The translations under genes were made by a program, and so were the position numbers. The notes beneath the pieces were generated by a model, which was not told the origin of the DNA, did not search any database, and saw only the letters and a program-made list of their open reading frames with translations. A stretch of DNA of 63,158 bases from Pontibacillus yanchengensis (GTDB lineage Bacteria; Bacillota; Bacilli; Bacillales; BH030062): NCBI RefSeq assembly GCF_009856295.1, contig NZ_WMEU01000012.1, forward strand, positions 1-63,158, written 5' to 3'. Shown here one piece after another: positions 32,445-41,948 of the stretch; position 1 is the stretch's first letter; every line of letters begins with the position of its first letter.

Positions 32445-33392
32445 TTATCTTCTACTAGGACGTTTTACCATGATAGCTAACCCTAGATTAATAACTCCTA
32501 GAATCATAGACCACATAAATACCTGGAATCCTTCCGGTGTATTGAAATGGTAATGTAGGGCTTCCCCTTTTATAAGGAAGCGATCATTTAAGTAAATAAG
32601 AGCAAATGTCATTGGTAAAGGTAGATACCCCATATACGCAACTTCTGCTGATTCTGTCTCCGCTTCTCTTGCTCTCATCTTCATATTCGACATGTCTTTT
32701 ACGATATCGTTAAGTAAAATCTCAACGTCTGAACCATCCTTACATGCCTTAAGAATAGTAACTGAGAGGTTCTTTGCTCTTGTGAGTCGCCCTAACTGAA
32801 AGGCAAATGTCTCAATGGCCATCTCTTTGATTTCATCATCGTCATGCATACGAGCAAACATCTTCGCAAAGATAACACCTAGTTTTCCATCCAATTCTTC
32901 TGAAACATCCTTCAAGGCATATAACATATTGTTATGGGAGCGTTGATAAGATTTCAGTAACTCTACTGTTGCATCTGTAATGTGTTCTTGAAGTAAGGAT
33001 TGAATCTGTTTGTGGCGAAAGTAAGCATAACCAATAGGAATTCCATAACTAACTAGCAAGGCAGTGAGTATAGAGTATCCTCTATTACCTGTGATAGTAA
33101 GGTTAATCACCAAAACAAAAATGAAACCAGTTAAGTGATATAAAAGAACCTTATAGAACATGTGATATTGATACTTTGGAAAAGCGGAAGCCAACAGGTG
33201 GTTATACTGGCGAAATGGAGTTATTTTCAACCACTTTGTATTCACGATAGCAGAACGTTTTTTGCGATTGATCTTATATCGTGCCTTAACATTTCTAAAG
33301 CTAAAACCAATGTTGGCAAAGACAGCTATCATCCCTATAATGCCTACTAAGTACGTAGCATATTTCAAAATGATACTTAGGTATGCAGCCAT
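32445..33392 (-). CDS. TadB-like inner-membrane platform protein
   Basis: A 315-residue protein with N-terminal membrane helices (YATYLVGIIGMIAVFANIGF and around residue 90), a central T2SSF-like helical domain (KSYQRSHNNMLYALKDVSEE; LSVTILKACKDGSDVEILLN) and C-terminal membrane helices. TadB recruits the TadA ATPase and forms the platform with TadC. The ATG abuts the TAG of the TadA-like gene. Confidence 0.75.
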   Translation of the reverse strand: MAAYLSIILKYATYLVGIIGMIAVFANIGFSFRNVKARYKINRKKRSAIVNTKWLKITPFRQYNHLLASAFPKYQYHMFYKVLLYHLTGFIFVLVINLTITGNRGYSILTALLVSYGIPIGYAYFRHKQIQSLLQEHITDATVELLKSYQRSHNNMLYALKDVSEELDGKLGVIFAKMFARMHDDDEIKEMAIETFAFQLGRLTRAKNLSVTILKACKDGSDVEILLNDIVKDMSNMKMRAREAETESAEVAYMGYLPLPMTFALIYLNDRFLIKGEALHYHFNTPEGFQVFMWSMILGVINLGLAIMVKRPSRR

Positions 33393-34952
33393 CTAACTCC
33401 CCCTTTTCGCAAAGTAGTTACCTGAGATTACTCGTTCTTCCTCTTCCATTGGATATTTCTCTGCCAGTTCTTCTAGCACTCTCTTAAACTCCATGAAATA
33501 CCTTTTATTATATTTCCTTGCTATACGCTGAAACCGCTTCGGTAGGTCTGCGTTGAATGTCCACGTATCTGTTAAGTCGTCGTATAACATGATTCGGTGC
33601 ATATTTAACTTGAATGTTGCATTATCGAAGTCATATATCTGGATGGATTCTACTTTTTTGACTAGCTCATCGTCTTCATCATCACTTTCTTGATAGAATT
33701 CATCCATCGAGATAGAGTAATGAACGTTTTTGGCAAAAGCTTTGTAGACTAAATCCGGATTAAAATCATGACTGAAATACTGCATATAAAGACTAGAGAG
33801 AATTTCAGGTATATCCATCGGGTCTAAGTCATGTAATGTACCTAATACCTGTTTGATACCTTGAATACTTGAGCGACGATAAAGACCTGCTTCATGCTCG
33901 CGGATTTCACCACAAACAACTCGGTGAATATCATGTCTTAACATTGCCTTTGGAATATCCTTCTCAAATTCCTCACCTTCTCCGATAATGTGATCACAGA
34001 ACGTGTTTGGAAATTGTGAGCGAGGATCAAACTCTGCCACAACCTCTGAATACATTGTATTTAGTGGCTCTGGAGTTAGCTTGCCTTGCCGATTTGTATA
34101 TAAGAACTCCCCCATGATGGTTTGAAGCATGGTTGACTTTCCACATCCAGGAGGGCCTGCCAAAATACCATTACACAGTAGGTGGCTTAGGTTTTGAAAC
34201 AATGGGATAGATTCGCTTGGAATGGTTCCGTAATTTGCCTGAACCTCAAACTTGTAATCTTGTACTTTCTTCCGTCGAATTGTAATCTTAGGTTCACGAT
34301 GCATTCTATAAGGGATCATGATAGAGATACGATAATTATCGAATGTTCTTGTTTCAACTTCCGGTTTTGAATAAGCATTTAATTGTGTATCTGGATACAT
34401 GTTGGCGAAGCGGTCTGCTACTTTGAAGACACGTTCCTCTGAACGAAAACCAAAGGATTGAAGCTCCCAACCCCAATTACGTTTAATTTTGATATCTTTC
34501 CCTATAGCTTGAGCACCTTCACTTTCTTTTTCGTACTTAAAGAAAGCTAAGGGTCCCCAACCAAACTCTTCTTCAAAAACCGCTTCTACTAAGTTCAGAT
34601 AGTAAGGTGGGTGAACAATATCTTTTTTACCGCTATTGGAAATATAGTTTTCAATAGTCTTTTTAATCATGTTCACATGCTCTGGAACGCCTCTCATAGC
34701 ATTATGATAGATTCCCACGTAATTCTCTTGGCTATTACCTTCTTTGTTTTGCTGTACCTTTTCATCGTAAACCTCATAAACATAGTCTTTAGCTTGGTCA
34801 CACAAGCTATAAAAAGCATCATATACAGCAGAAGTAGACGAGAATTCATCATCATTGATTGTCGTTTGGCTGTTTAATTGATTCTTGATATCAAGTGCTC
34901 GACGTTGGTCAGGAGATACATAATGCTCTTTTTCTATTACTGAATTTGTCAT
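33393..34952 (-). CDS. tadA: TadA/CpaF-type secretion ATPase
   Basis: A 519-residue protein. Walker A LAGPPGCGKSTML (264-276), an arginine-rich RRSSIQGIKQVLGTLHDLDP region and CGEIREHEA as Walker B/Asp box are typical of PilT/VirB11-superfamily ATPases of the TadA branch. It powers pilus assembly from the cytoplasmic membrane. The N-terminal 250 residues are longer and more diverged than in proteobacterial TadA. The start overlaps the TadZ-like gene's stop as ATGA. Confidence 0.88.
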   Translation of the reverse strand: MTNSVIEKEHYVSPDQRRALDIKNQLNSQTTINDDEFSSTSAVYDAFYSLCDQAKDYVYEVYDEKVQQNKEGNSQENYVGIYHNAMRGVPEHVNMIKKTIENYISNSGKKDIVHPPYYLNLVEAVFEEEFGWGPLAFFKYEKESEGAQAIGKDIKIKRNWGWELQSFGFRSEERVFKVADRFANMYPDTQLNAYSKPEVETRTFDNYRISIMIPYRMHREPKITIRRKKVQDYKFEVQANYGTIPSESIPLFQNLSHLLCNGILAGPPGCGKSTMLQTIMGEFLYTNRQGKLTPEPLNTMYSEVVAEFDPRSQFPNTFCDHIIGEGEEFEKDIPKAMLRHDIHRVVCGEIREHEAGLYRRSSIQGIKQVLGTLHDLDPMDIPEILSSLYMQYFSHDFNPDLVYKAFAKNVHYSISMDEFYQESDDEDDELVKKVESIQIYDFDNATFKLNMHRIMLYDDLTDTWTFNADLPKRFQRIARKYNKRYFMEFKRVLEELAEKYPMEEEERVISGNYFAKRGS

Positions 34953-36085
34953 GAGAACATCTTCTCCTTAATGGAAGAAAACCAATTCTTATTTGCTTTT
35001 TTCCCTTCACTTACTAGTTCTTGATTCAATGCTTTAGCAATTCCATCAATCGCCCTGTTATAAGGTTTGAATATCGTATCGTACAAAACCCCATCCTCAT
35101 ATTCAGCGTCGGCTGCTTCAGGGAAGAAAGGTATATGACTAATCATAGGAATATCCAATGTCTCTGAAATATGCTTAGGAGTAATGATGGCATTGGTAGC
35201 ATACTTGTTGACCACTAAATACGAAGAAGGCAACTCTAAATCAAATTTATCTATGATTTGTTCGTTCCAACGTTGATATTCGTTTAGAGAGATAACTTCT
35301 TGCGTGGCAATTAAGATATGTGTACCAGCTTCTTTCAACGCTGTCATTGCTAGGAAAGAATCATAGAAGCTTCCTACATCCAAAATCACTATATCGAATT
35401 CTCTTTTCAGATATTGAATCATTCGTTTAATAGGTGTTTCCTTGAAGCTTGGCGCTTTGTATAGGTCTGAGTTTCCTGGCAAATAATGAACTCCATGTGA
35501 CTCATCCATATACTTCATAAGTGTCTCAGCATCACGTATAACGTCACTTTCTAAATGGTCGTATATATAATCAAGAGAATACTTGTTATCCAAACCTCGA
35601 ACATAGCCTGGGTTATAGGGGTTTAAACCTACAACAGCTACACGTCGGTTATATGCGGCAAAAGATCTTGCTAAGGATAAGGACGTTTGTGTAGTACCAC
35701 ATTGGCGGTGTGTCCCACGAATAGCAATAACGTGGTCATTATCCGTATTCTCTTTTTCTTTGAACCAACTTGTCTGAATTATATTTTTCAACTCATCGTC
35801 TCTTATATCATTAAATACAGGTTTTATGTCATGAGCTATGCATGACTTTTCGAAGAACTCATCTTTCTCTTTCATCAATATAATAAAGTGGTGATTAGGA
35901 AAAACTTCACGAAACGATAATAGATCTTGAGTGTTGAATCCATTTTGGTCCAAAAGAATAGCTTTCACCTTTTTATCTTTTTTCAGTTCATCTATTGAGC
36001 TAAACTCCTGTACAGCTTGAATAGATGGTATGGACTCGAGCGTTTGAGTGATATTCGCTCTACTAGAATGTACACCTACTCTCAT
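34949..36085 (-). CDS. tadZ: TadZ/CpaE-like pilus localisation protein
   Basis: A 378-residue protein with an atypical receiver domain (residues 1-110) and a MinD/ParA-like domain (HVIAIRGTHRQCGTTQTSLS; DIVILDVGSFYDSF; LVVNKYATNAI). The Walker lysine is missing: the loop reads CGTTQTS. This matches TadZ, which often has a modified P-loop. It is the second TadZ-like protein in the window (the other is at 21464), sharing the receiver-plus-ParA layout. It directly precedes tadA. Confidence 0.8.
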   Translation of the reverse strand: MRVGVHSSRANITQTLESIPSIQAVQEFSSIDELKKDKKVKAILLDQNGFNTQDLLSFREVFPNHHFIILMKEKDEFFEKSCIAHDIKPVFNDIRDDELKNIIQTSWFKEKENTDNDHVIAIRGTHRQCGTTQTSLSLARSFAAYNRRVAVVGLNPYNPGYVRGLDNKYSLDYIYDHLESDVIRDAETLMKYMDESHGVHYLPGNSDLYKAPSFKETPIKRMIQYLKREFDIVILDVGSFYDSFLAMTALKEAGTHILIATQEVISLNEYQRWNEQIIDKFDLELPSSYLVVNKYATNAIITPKHISETLDIPMISHIPFFPEAADAEYEDGVLYDTIFKPYNRAIDGIAKALNQELVSEGKKANKNWFSSIKEKMFS

Positions 36086-36101
36086 CTAACATCATCCTTT
36101 C

Positions 36102-36836
36102 CTATCGACTTAAGATAAACTCATACCCTGCCTGATTGAGTTGACTCAATTTATCAAATTGGTCTGGCGTTAAGGAAAGCTCAATCTCAGCTGGTGCAGA
36201 AGTTCCGTTTAAGCGATCATCAGTAAAATTAGCACCTGTTACTTCCCCGTTTTGCGTGTTCTTTACATACGCAACAGGTACCTTTGTAAATATATACTTA
36301 CCTTCATTTACGTTTTCCTCATTGTTCGCATTGTTTTGGTCAACTTGTTCTCTTAATTCATCCTCAGATAGTAAATCTTCCTCTCCATCAATAGCTTGTT
36401 TATTCTGAGCTACATTTTTATTATGAACAGCCTTGATGTTGACCTCGTCATAACGTCTAAGTGTTCCTTGTAGCTCAAGTAGCCATTTGTTAGGTATTGG
36501 AAAGATATCATGTGCATCTGTTGGCAATAATTGACCGTTATATAAATACTTTGGTGAAATGAATGAACTGGTATCCAACGTTTGGATCGTTCGATTTCCT
36601 ACTATCTCTTCTTTTTTCTTGATCATATTTTCATGATACATTTCTCGCGGAACTGATTTGATAACCAAGTCCTCTTCTTCGATTAGTGTGTCCTTGTCTA
36701 GTTGATGTTTAGCTACTACGACATCTACGGAATCCAAATCACCAAAAACATTCATTTCTTGAACTATGACGGCCCCGATAAATAATGAGAAACAGACCAA
36801 AGCAATGAAATGATTTTTGTTGAATTTTCTGGTCAT
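36102..36836 (-). CDS. CpaB/RcpC-like SAF-domain protein
   Basis: A 244-residue protein from the ATG at 36836 with GGAGGAGAATGC upstream; longer in-frame starts lie in the neighbouring gene. An N-terminal membrane anchor (NHFIALVCFSLFIGAVIVQE) is followed by an SAF domain (VVVAKHQLDKDTLIEEEDLV; NRTIQTLDTSSFISPKYL) and a C-terminal RcpC-like part. CpaB/RcpC proteins help assemble Tad pili at the cell envelope. A low-complexity acidic segment lies near 165-185. Confidence 0.75.
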   Translation of the reverse strand: MTRKFNKNHFIALVCFSLFIGAVIVQEMNVFGDLDSVDVVVAKHQLDKDTLIEEEDLVIKSVPREMYHENMIKKKEEIVGNRTIQTLDTSSFISPKYLYNGQLLPTDAHDIFPIPNKWLLELQGTLRRYDEVNIKAVHNKNVAQNKQAIDGEEDLLSEDELREQVDQNNANNEENVNEGKYIFTKVPVAYVKNTQNGEVTGANFTDDRLNGTSAPAEIELSLTPDQFDKLSQLNQAGYEFILSR

Positions 36837-36852
36837 GCATTCTCCTCCATAT

Positions 36853-37758
36853 TCATGTGATGAAGTCCATATCAAATACATCAATGGACACATCGTTTTC
36901 TTCTTGCTCTGCAGTTCTCCAAGCGGTACGAATATTATGTAAATGTTCATCTACGATAAATAGTTGCATGAAATCCTGTTCAAATGAATCGAATGAATGC
37001 ACCAAGGATCGAATACCTTCATCAGCTGAAACACTCCATACAAGCACCGTTTGTTTACTGTCTTCAAAAACTTTAGGTAAAGTTTCATGTTTGGCATGAT
37101 ACTTTCGATACTGTGATAACTTCCGCTTCATAAAGCGTAGAGGACGGCTTTTTTGTTGCAACCGCTCTACAATGAACTCCATCTTCCCAGCTGGCGTATC
37201 CAGTTGAAACACTGCATGTGGTTGTTCTACTTCTGGCGAAATAAAAGGGAAGAACAAAAACTTATTTCGGTCTAACACCTTTTTTTGAAGTAGTTGAATG
37301 CGAATATCATTTAGCAGCGGATAAAACAGATGGCCATCTATGGAACTCGCTATCTTAATTGGATTTGGTAGATCCTTTAACCCCAGCAGGAACCCCAAGT
37401 AGTTTTTTGCAGCGATTCCAATTGACCAAAGATACTCCCGTTTGTTATAAGAGCTTTCAACTCTCCATGCGTCCAACCACCCGTTTTTTTGAAGGACACG
37501 AAGGCGAGTACCTAACTTATGTTCTTGAGGGAACTTAGGCTTATAGAGTGCTCTTAGTTGTTTTTCCGTTAGTAAGGTTGCCCTTGCTAATGTAACTGCT
37601 ATATCAATATCCGTTTCTGTAATTTGCCCCGTTAAAATTCTATGTTGAACCACATCCAGGTTTAAATCTGGTCTTCGATCCCATCGAAACATTTCAATGT
37701 CTAACGTAGGATCATCATAAAGGGATACGGAATCATGTGAATCTTTCCAAATATCCAT
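36853..37758 (-). CDS. replication-relaxation (Replic_Relax)-like protein
   Basis: A 301-residue protein. Near residues 50-110 a winged-helix reads DIAVTLARATLLTEKQLRAL and GTRLRVLQKNGWLD, then a mostly alpha/beta C-terminal domain. This resembles the Replic_Relax family, whose members sit beside conjugation genes of Gram-positive plasmids. A second, larger paralogue lies at 41945. DNA-binding is inferred from the winged helix. It lies between the S1-domain protein and the CpaB-like gene. Confidence 0.65.
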   Translation of the reverse strand: MDIWKDSHDSVSLYDDPTLDIEMFRWDRRPDLNLDVVQHRILTGQITETDIDIAVTLARATLLTEKQLRALYKPKFPQEHKLGTRLRVLQKNGWLDAWRVESSYNKREYLWSIGIAAKNYLGFLLGLKDLPNPIKIASSIDGHLFYPLLNDIRIQLLQKKVLDRNKFLFFPFISPEVEQPHAVFQLDTPAGKMEFIVERLQQKSRPLRFMKRKLSQYRKYHAKHETLPKVFEDSKQTVLVWSVSADEGIRSLVHSFDSFEQDFMQLFIVDEHLHNIRTAWRTAEQEENDVSIDVFDMDFIT

Positions 37759-37768
37759 TGTTCAGCCC

Positions 37769-38650
37769 TTAGAGTGCACCGAACGTCTGATTTTGCAAGA
37801 TGTTAGCATGATTTGCTTCCACCTTACGTATAATCATCTTTCCTCGGCGATTGTCCTTATCGAGGAATTTGATAACGCCCGTTGCTTTTACCCCTGGCGG
37901 AAGGTAGTCATTGTATTTATCACGAAGCGGACTTGTTAAGTTACCAATAATTGAAATTCCATTCGGTAATTCGCAAAAGTAAGAATTATGTCCAACAGCT
38001 TGCCCTGTAATTTTTACGGAAACATTGTCATTTGGTTTGTAGTAAGCGTCTATATTCTTCCAACGCTCTTCCAACTCATTGATTTGTAAATCTCTACGAC
38101 TTAAGCGTACTCTATGAGATACGGATGTTTTCTGTTTGTTCTCTAGTGCATCTACTGTAAGAACTTTTGCTTCAACCACCGTACCAATAGGAGTAGTCTC
38201 TTTGAGATTAGGAGGTCGCTCAATGCTCCACTGTCCTGGAGGGATAATACAAGGATAGCCATTCACTTCTAGGAAAACTAAGCCATTGTCATCTACACCA
38301 GTTACAGTCCCTTTCACCACATCGCCTTCACGAACGCTTTGAATAAATTGCTCTGCAACCTTTTTCAAACCTTCAATACGGCTTACTGTTATCACGCTTC
38401 CATTTTCATCCTCAGTAATGTCTTTAACAGTAAATGGGACCCTTGTTTGCATAAACCCTTGATAGCTCCCTAGCTTACGCTCTTCAAAATCCTCTTCCTT
38501 ACAATAAACAAATTCACCTTGATAGTTGATAATGATCAATTTCTCTTTTTGATTTCCAACGGTTACATCTCGAATTGTTTCGACTTCACCGTATTGAACC
38601 CACTTTCTAGCTGCGGATTCTCTCAACATCTCCAACAGTACATTGTTCAT
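37769..38650 (-). CDS. S1-domain RNA-binding protein heading the Tad operon
   Basis: A 293-residue protein with two S1-like OB-fold domains: VREGDVVKGTVTGVDDNGLVFLEV (about 124-147) and KPNDNVSVKITGQAVGHNSYF (about 225-245). S1 domains bind RNA and occur in ribosomal protein S1, NusA and RNases. It is the first gene behind leader G, ahead of the whole Tad operon. It is a speculative candidate for a leader-binding antiterminator or translational regulator. GGGGGAGGACTTA precedes the ATG. Confidence 0.75.
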   Translation of the reverse strand: MNNVLLEMLRESAARKWVQYGEVETIRDVTVGNQKEKLIIINYQGEFVYCKEEDFEERKLGSYQGFMQTRVPFTVKDITEDENGSVITVSRIEGLKKVAEQFIQSVREGDVVKGTVTGVDDNGLVFLEVNGYPCIIPPGQWSIERPPNLKETTPIGTVVEAKVLTVDALENKQKTSVSHRVRLSRRDLQINELEERWKNIDAYYKPNDNVSVKITGQAVGHNSYFCELPNGISIIGNLTSPLRDKYNDYLPPGVKATGVIKFLDKDNRRGKMIIRKVEANHANILQNQTFGAL

Positions 38651-38718
38651 TAAGTCCTCCCCCTTCGTTTTGTTCTGAGCTTACATAATGCTCTCTGTAA
38701 TCAGCGGTTTTGGATAAT

Positions 38719-38775
38719 AAAAAAAACGCAACTCTCCCTAATCAGCTCGATTAGAGAAAATTGCGTTTTCCGCCT
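38719..38775 (-). promoter_or_regulatory. class II leader G
   Basis: AAGGCGGAAAACGCAATTTT pairs with AGAGTTGCGTTTTTTTT around an AATCGAGCTGATT-type inner hairpin. A promoter is not clear by eye; a TTGTTT lies near 38810-38815. The intergenic stretch 38651-38945 otherwise shows no gene. It precedes the S1-domain gene and the Tad operon. Confidence 0.78.
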
Positions 38776-38945
38776 TGAAAATATTCAGAATGTAATTTAA
38801 AAGTTTCTAAAACAAAGGATATATAAGTTTAGAAAAAAATTCAAGTGTTAATTTTAATTTCTAATAGATATTACTTATGACATATGGAGTAAAAATGCCT
38901 AGTAGTCCTTCCTTAAATTACTTTATCCCATCACTAATTTATTAT

Positions 38946-41900
38946 CTACTTTCCTCTTTTTTGACGTATTCTTTCTAACATAGTCCTTGCATCATCTGAT
39001 ACCTCTACATCTTCAAGATCATTATACGCTTGGTTTTCTACCACACCATCCACATCATTTAGTTCAGCAGAAGAGCTATATTGCTCAACTTCCCCTATCT
39101 CTTCATCTTCAACAACCTCATTAGTTGGTTCTGTAAAATGGTTCATGAAGGATTTGGTAGATTTAGATTCTTGTTCAGATTCTACATCGTTATTTTTAGA
39201 GGCATGCTTTGTCTCTTGTTCATTATTCATAAATAAAGCGGAGAAGGATTGCCCCTTTCCTTTAGGTGAATCTGATTCCTCATGCTGTTTATGGCTTGAA
39301 GACTCAACTGTTTCTCCACTCTCCTTTGGCTCCTTTGTAGAAGTAGTAGAATGTTCAAACTCTCCATCCTTAGAATGGTGTTCTTGTGGAGATGGTATCT
39401 CAGAAGCGGATTCTTGTTTATCGTCTATCGTTTCCTGTGCAACTTCCGCATAGATTCGACCAAAACGAGATGTAGATTGGCTCGTTTCATCTTGCTTATC
39501 TATAGTACCTATGGATGGTTCTTCTACTTGTTCCGTAGAAGCAGCCACTTCTGGATCATCCTCAACTGCTCTTGTTCTTCGTTCAAGTGTGCTTACTCGT
39601 TTATGACGGAAACGGTTTGAGCTTTGTGACGTTTCGTTGGATACCTCAACAGGCTCACTCTCCGCTTCTGAACTATCCTCTTCTTCAACCTCATAATCAT
39701 TAACCTCAATCGTTTCAATCTGTTCTTCGCTTCTCCAATAGTTCATGAATATTTCAAGAGAATCTTGTTCCAGATCCTTGGCCCACTTCTCCGATTCATC
39801 AAAATCTAGAAAATCACCAATTGCTCTAAACCCACGCTTCGTTGATTTATCCTCTACCATACGAATATACGTATATCGAAACTCTTGGAACATAATATCA
39901 TCAGCTGTTGCAATTTCCTTCTCCTCTTTGGTTGTCTGCTCCATCACGGAGTAATTAGGAGACTGCATTGTAGCAGGAGTAGTCGATTCTCGGTGTTGCA
40001 TATCTTCTACAACCTTTGTACCTAAGTAACGTGATAGCAATTCTCCATCATAATCAGACACACCACCATAAACGATTAGGTTACGAATGGTACCAAGCAT
40101 GGACTGTGTGAAATCCTTACCGAACTTAACACCAAATTGCGTGAGGGTTTGGCATGCAACTAGAGGTGCTATTTTGTACTTACGCCCTTGTGACGCTAAC
40201 TGCAGGAAGTCCTCGTTCATGAAATCATAGAATTCATCGCAATATAAGGATACGAGTGGTCGTAAATCCTCTGGTTTTTTCTCATGCTCGCTTCCTCCAT
40301 CACGACGAAAAACAGCATTCTGCACACATAGAAGAACCAGCTTTCCAAAGGCAGCACTAGATGTCGCTCCTACTTTACCTAAATCCGTATTGCAAAGTAA
40401 GATACCACCCTTACTCATTAGCGTATCTAGATTCACCCCACGTTCTACGGTAAAGATACGTGCAAGGTATTCGTTACCCACCAGATAGGAGAGTAAGTTT
40501 CGAGTGGTTCTAGTAAACTCCTTCTGTAAATCCTCTATTCTAGGCTTATTTGCATGTTCATGCCCTTTTTCATATAACTGAACCTTTCCATCCCGGTCTT
40601 TTTCAACTTTTAACGCATCATTTCGGAACCATCTTATCTTACTTTTGACTAACTTCCAGTGAATCTTTTCATCTTTTGTTGCTAGTTGTAATTCCTCATC
40701 AGACGGAATGGTCTTCTCTACTTCTTCTACTAAATCCATCACAAAACGAGGGTCCTGATACATACGGTCAAGGTCTAATAAGTCACACTCATTACCTCTC
40801 GCATATTTCAAAATGGAAACATAGTTTTTTACCGCTGTCTTGGATGCTTGACGAAAGAACTCATTTTCAGTACGTGAAATGGAGTCAAGAACATCCGCTA
40901 TCATTTCCCCTATCTGCGTTGTCGGACCAATGAGCGGATTAATACCTGGTGTCTCAGGGTCAGCTGGATTTAAGTAGGTAATGAACTCCTTTGGAATCCC
41001 ATGATCATTGGCTATCTTGTAAGCGGAGTCACACAAGTCTTTAGCAGGTTCTATAATTATAGAACCAATAAGATACTGCCCCAACTCCTTCTTAAAATCT
41101 CTAGTACCAGGCTCATACTTATCTAGAATAGCTGGAAACTGATTGATGGTTCGTTGTAAATGCAGAAGGTCTTGTCGAAACGCTTTGATGATTTTCATTG
41201 ATGTTTTACCCGAACCAGGAGGACCAATCAACAAGGTCCCTAATTGACGAGTATCACCTGTGAAAATGACAGGGGCATTGTTTTCTTCTTTCCTAGCAAC
41301 CTGAATGTCAGGCATTTTATTAATGGAATCATCGCCAAAACGTCCTAACCAACCCCGCTCAAATTTAAAGGTACGAAACCATTCTTGTAGGTTTTCATCT
41401 TCTTTATATTTTCCGTACAAGAATAGAAATAAGGATATTGCAATGAATTGGGGAATCAACATAAGTACATAACCAATCAACTCTAACGAACCCTTGTTCA
41501 GAACATCGCTGTATTTTGAGTTGTCATGAAGGGAAAGAAGATCCTCAAACCCAGCATGGTAAATCAAAACTGAGAAGTACATCGCAATGTAGAACACTAA
41601 AGCACCCCAACTTAGCAGAAAACTTAACGCTCGGCGAGGTACGGATTTGTTGAATTCTTTCACCCTTGTCGAGATGGTCCATGTACTAACCACAAGCAAG
41701 AACATTAAAAGAAGATGGAACCAAGAGATATTATTAGGGGGAATATACATAGTGTAGGATAATACACGCCCAAGGAGCGGTGTATGTTCAACCGCTTCAG
41801 GTTTTGACCAAGTAATCCCCTTCATGAACAATGCTAAAAATTGACCAATAAAAGCAACAAACAGCCAACCTATAAAAAGATGGCCAAGTAAGGTAATGAT

Positions 41901-41948
41901 ATATGGCAGCTTACGCTGTTCGTTCAACCAACTTTTTAAACTGCTCAT
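38946..41948 (-). CDS. virD4: VirD4-type coupling protein
   Basis: A 1000-residue protein from the ATG at 41948, which overlaps the upstream stop as ATGA. Three to four N-terminal membrane segments lie between residues 15 and 185. Walker A is LIGPPGSGKTSMK (241-253). SLYCDEFYDFMNEDFLQLAS followed by QTLTQFG is the usual second motif region of TraG/VirD4 ATPases, which hand DNA to the T4SS. Residues from about 690 onward are a long acidic, serine- and glutamate-rich, probably disordered tail, much longer than usual. Confidence 0.9.
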   Translation of the reverse strand: MSSLKSWLNEQRKLPYIITLLGHLFIGWLFVAFIGQFLALFMKGITWSKPEAVEHTPLLGRVLSYTMYIPPNNISWFHLLLMFLLVVSTWTISTRVKEFNKSVPRRALSFLLSWGALVFYIAMYFSVLIYHAGFEDLLSLHDNSKYSDVLNKGSLELIGYVLMLIPQFIAISLFLFLYGKYKEDENLQEWFRTFKFERGWLGRFGDDSINKMPDIQVARKEENNAPVIFTGDTRQLGTLLIGPPGSGKTSMKIIKAFRQDLLHLQRTINQFPAILDKYEPGTRDFKKELGQYLIGSIIIEPAKDLCDSAYKIANDHGIPKEFITYLNPADPETPGINPLIGPTTQIGEMIADVLDSISRTENEFFRQASKTAVKNYVSILKYARGNECDLLDLDRMYQDPRFVMDLVEEVEKTIPSDEELQLATKDEKIHWKLVKSKIRWFRNDALKVEKDRDGKVQLYEKGHEHANKPRIEDLQKEFTRTTRNLLSYLVGNEYLARIFTVERGVNLDTLMSKGGILLCNTDLGKVGATSSAAFGKLVLLCVQNAVFRRDGGSEHEKKPEDLRPLVSLYCDEFYDFMNEDFLQLASQGRKYKIAPLVACQTLTQFGVKFGKDFTQSMLGTIRNLIVYGGVSDYDGELLSRYLGTKVVEDMQHRESTTPATMQSPNYSVMEQTTKEEKEIATADDIMFQEFRYTYIRMVEDKSTKRGFRAIGDFLDFDESEKWAKDLEQDSLEIFMNYWRSEEQIETIEVNDYEVEEEDSSEAESEPVEVSNETSQSSNRFRHKRVSTLERRTRAVEDDPEVAASTEQVEEPSIGTIDKQDETSQSTSRFGRIYAEVAQETIDDKQESASEIPSPQEHHSKDGEFEHSTTSTKEPKESGETVESSSHKQHEESDSPKGKGQSFSALFMNNEQETKHASKNNDVESEQESKSTKSFMNHFTEPTNEVVEDEEIGEVEQYSSSAELNDVDGVVENQAYNDLEDVEVSDDARTMLERIRQKRGK

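Noticed and set aside
39145..39620. serine- and cysteine-rich plus-strand frames opposite the VirD4 tail
   Set aside because: They mirror the acidic repetitive tail of VirD4 and have no translation signals.
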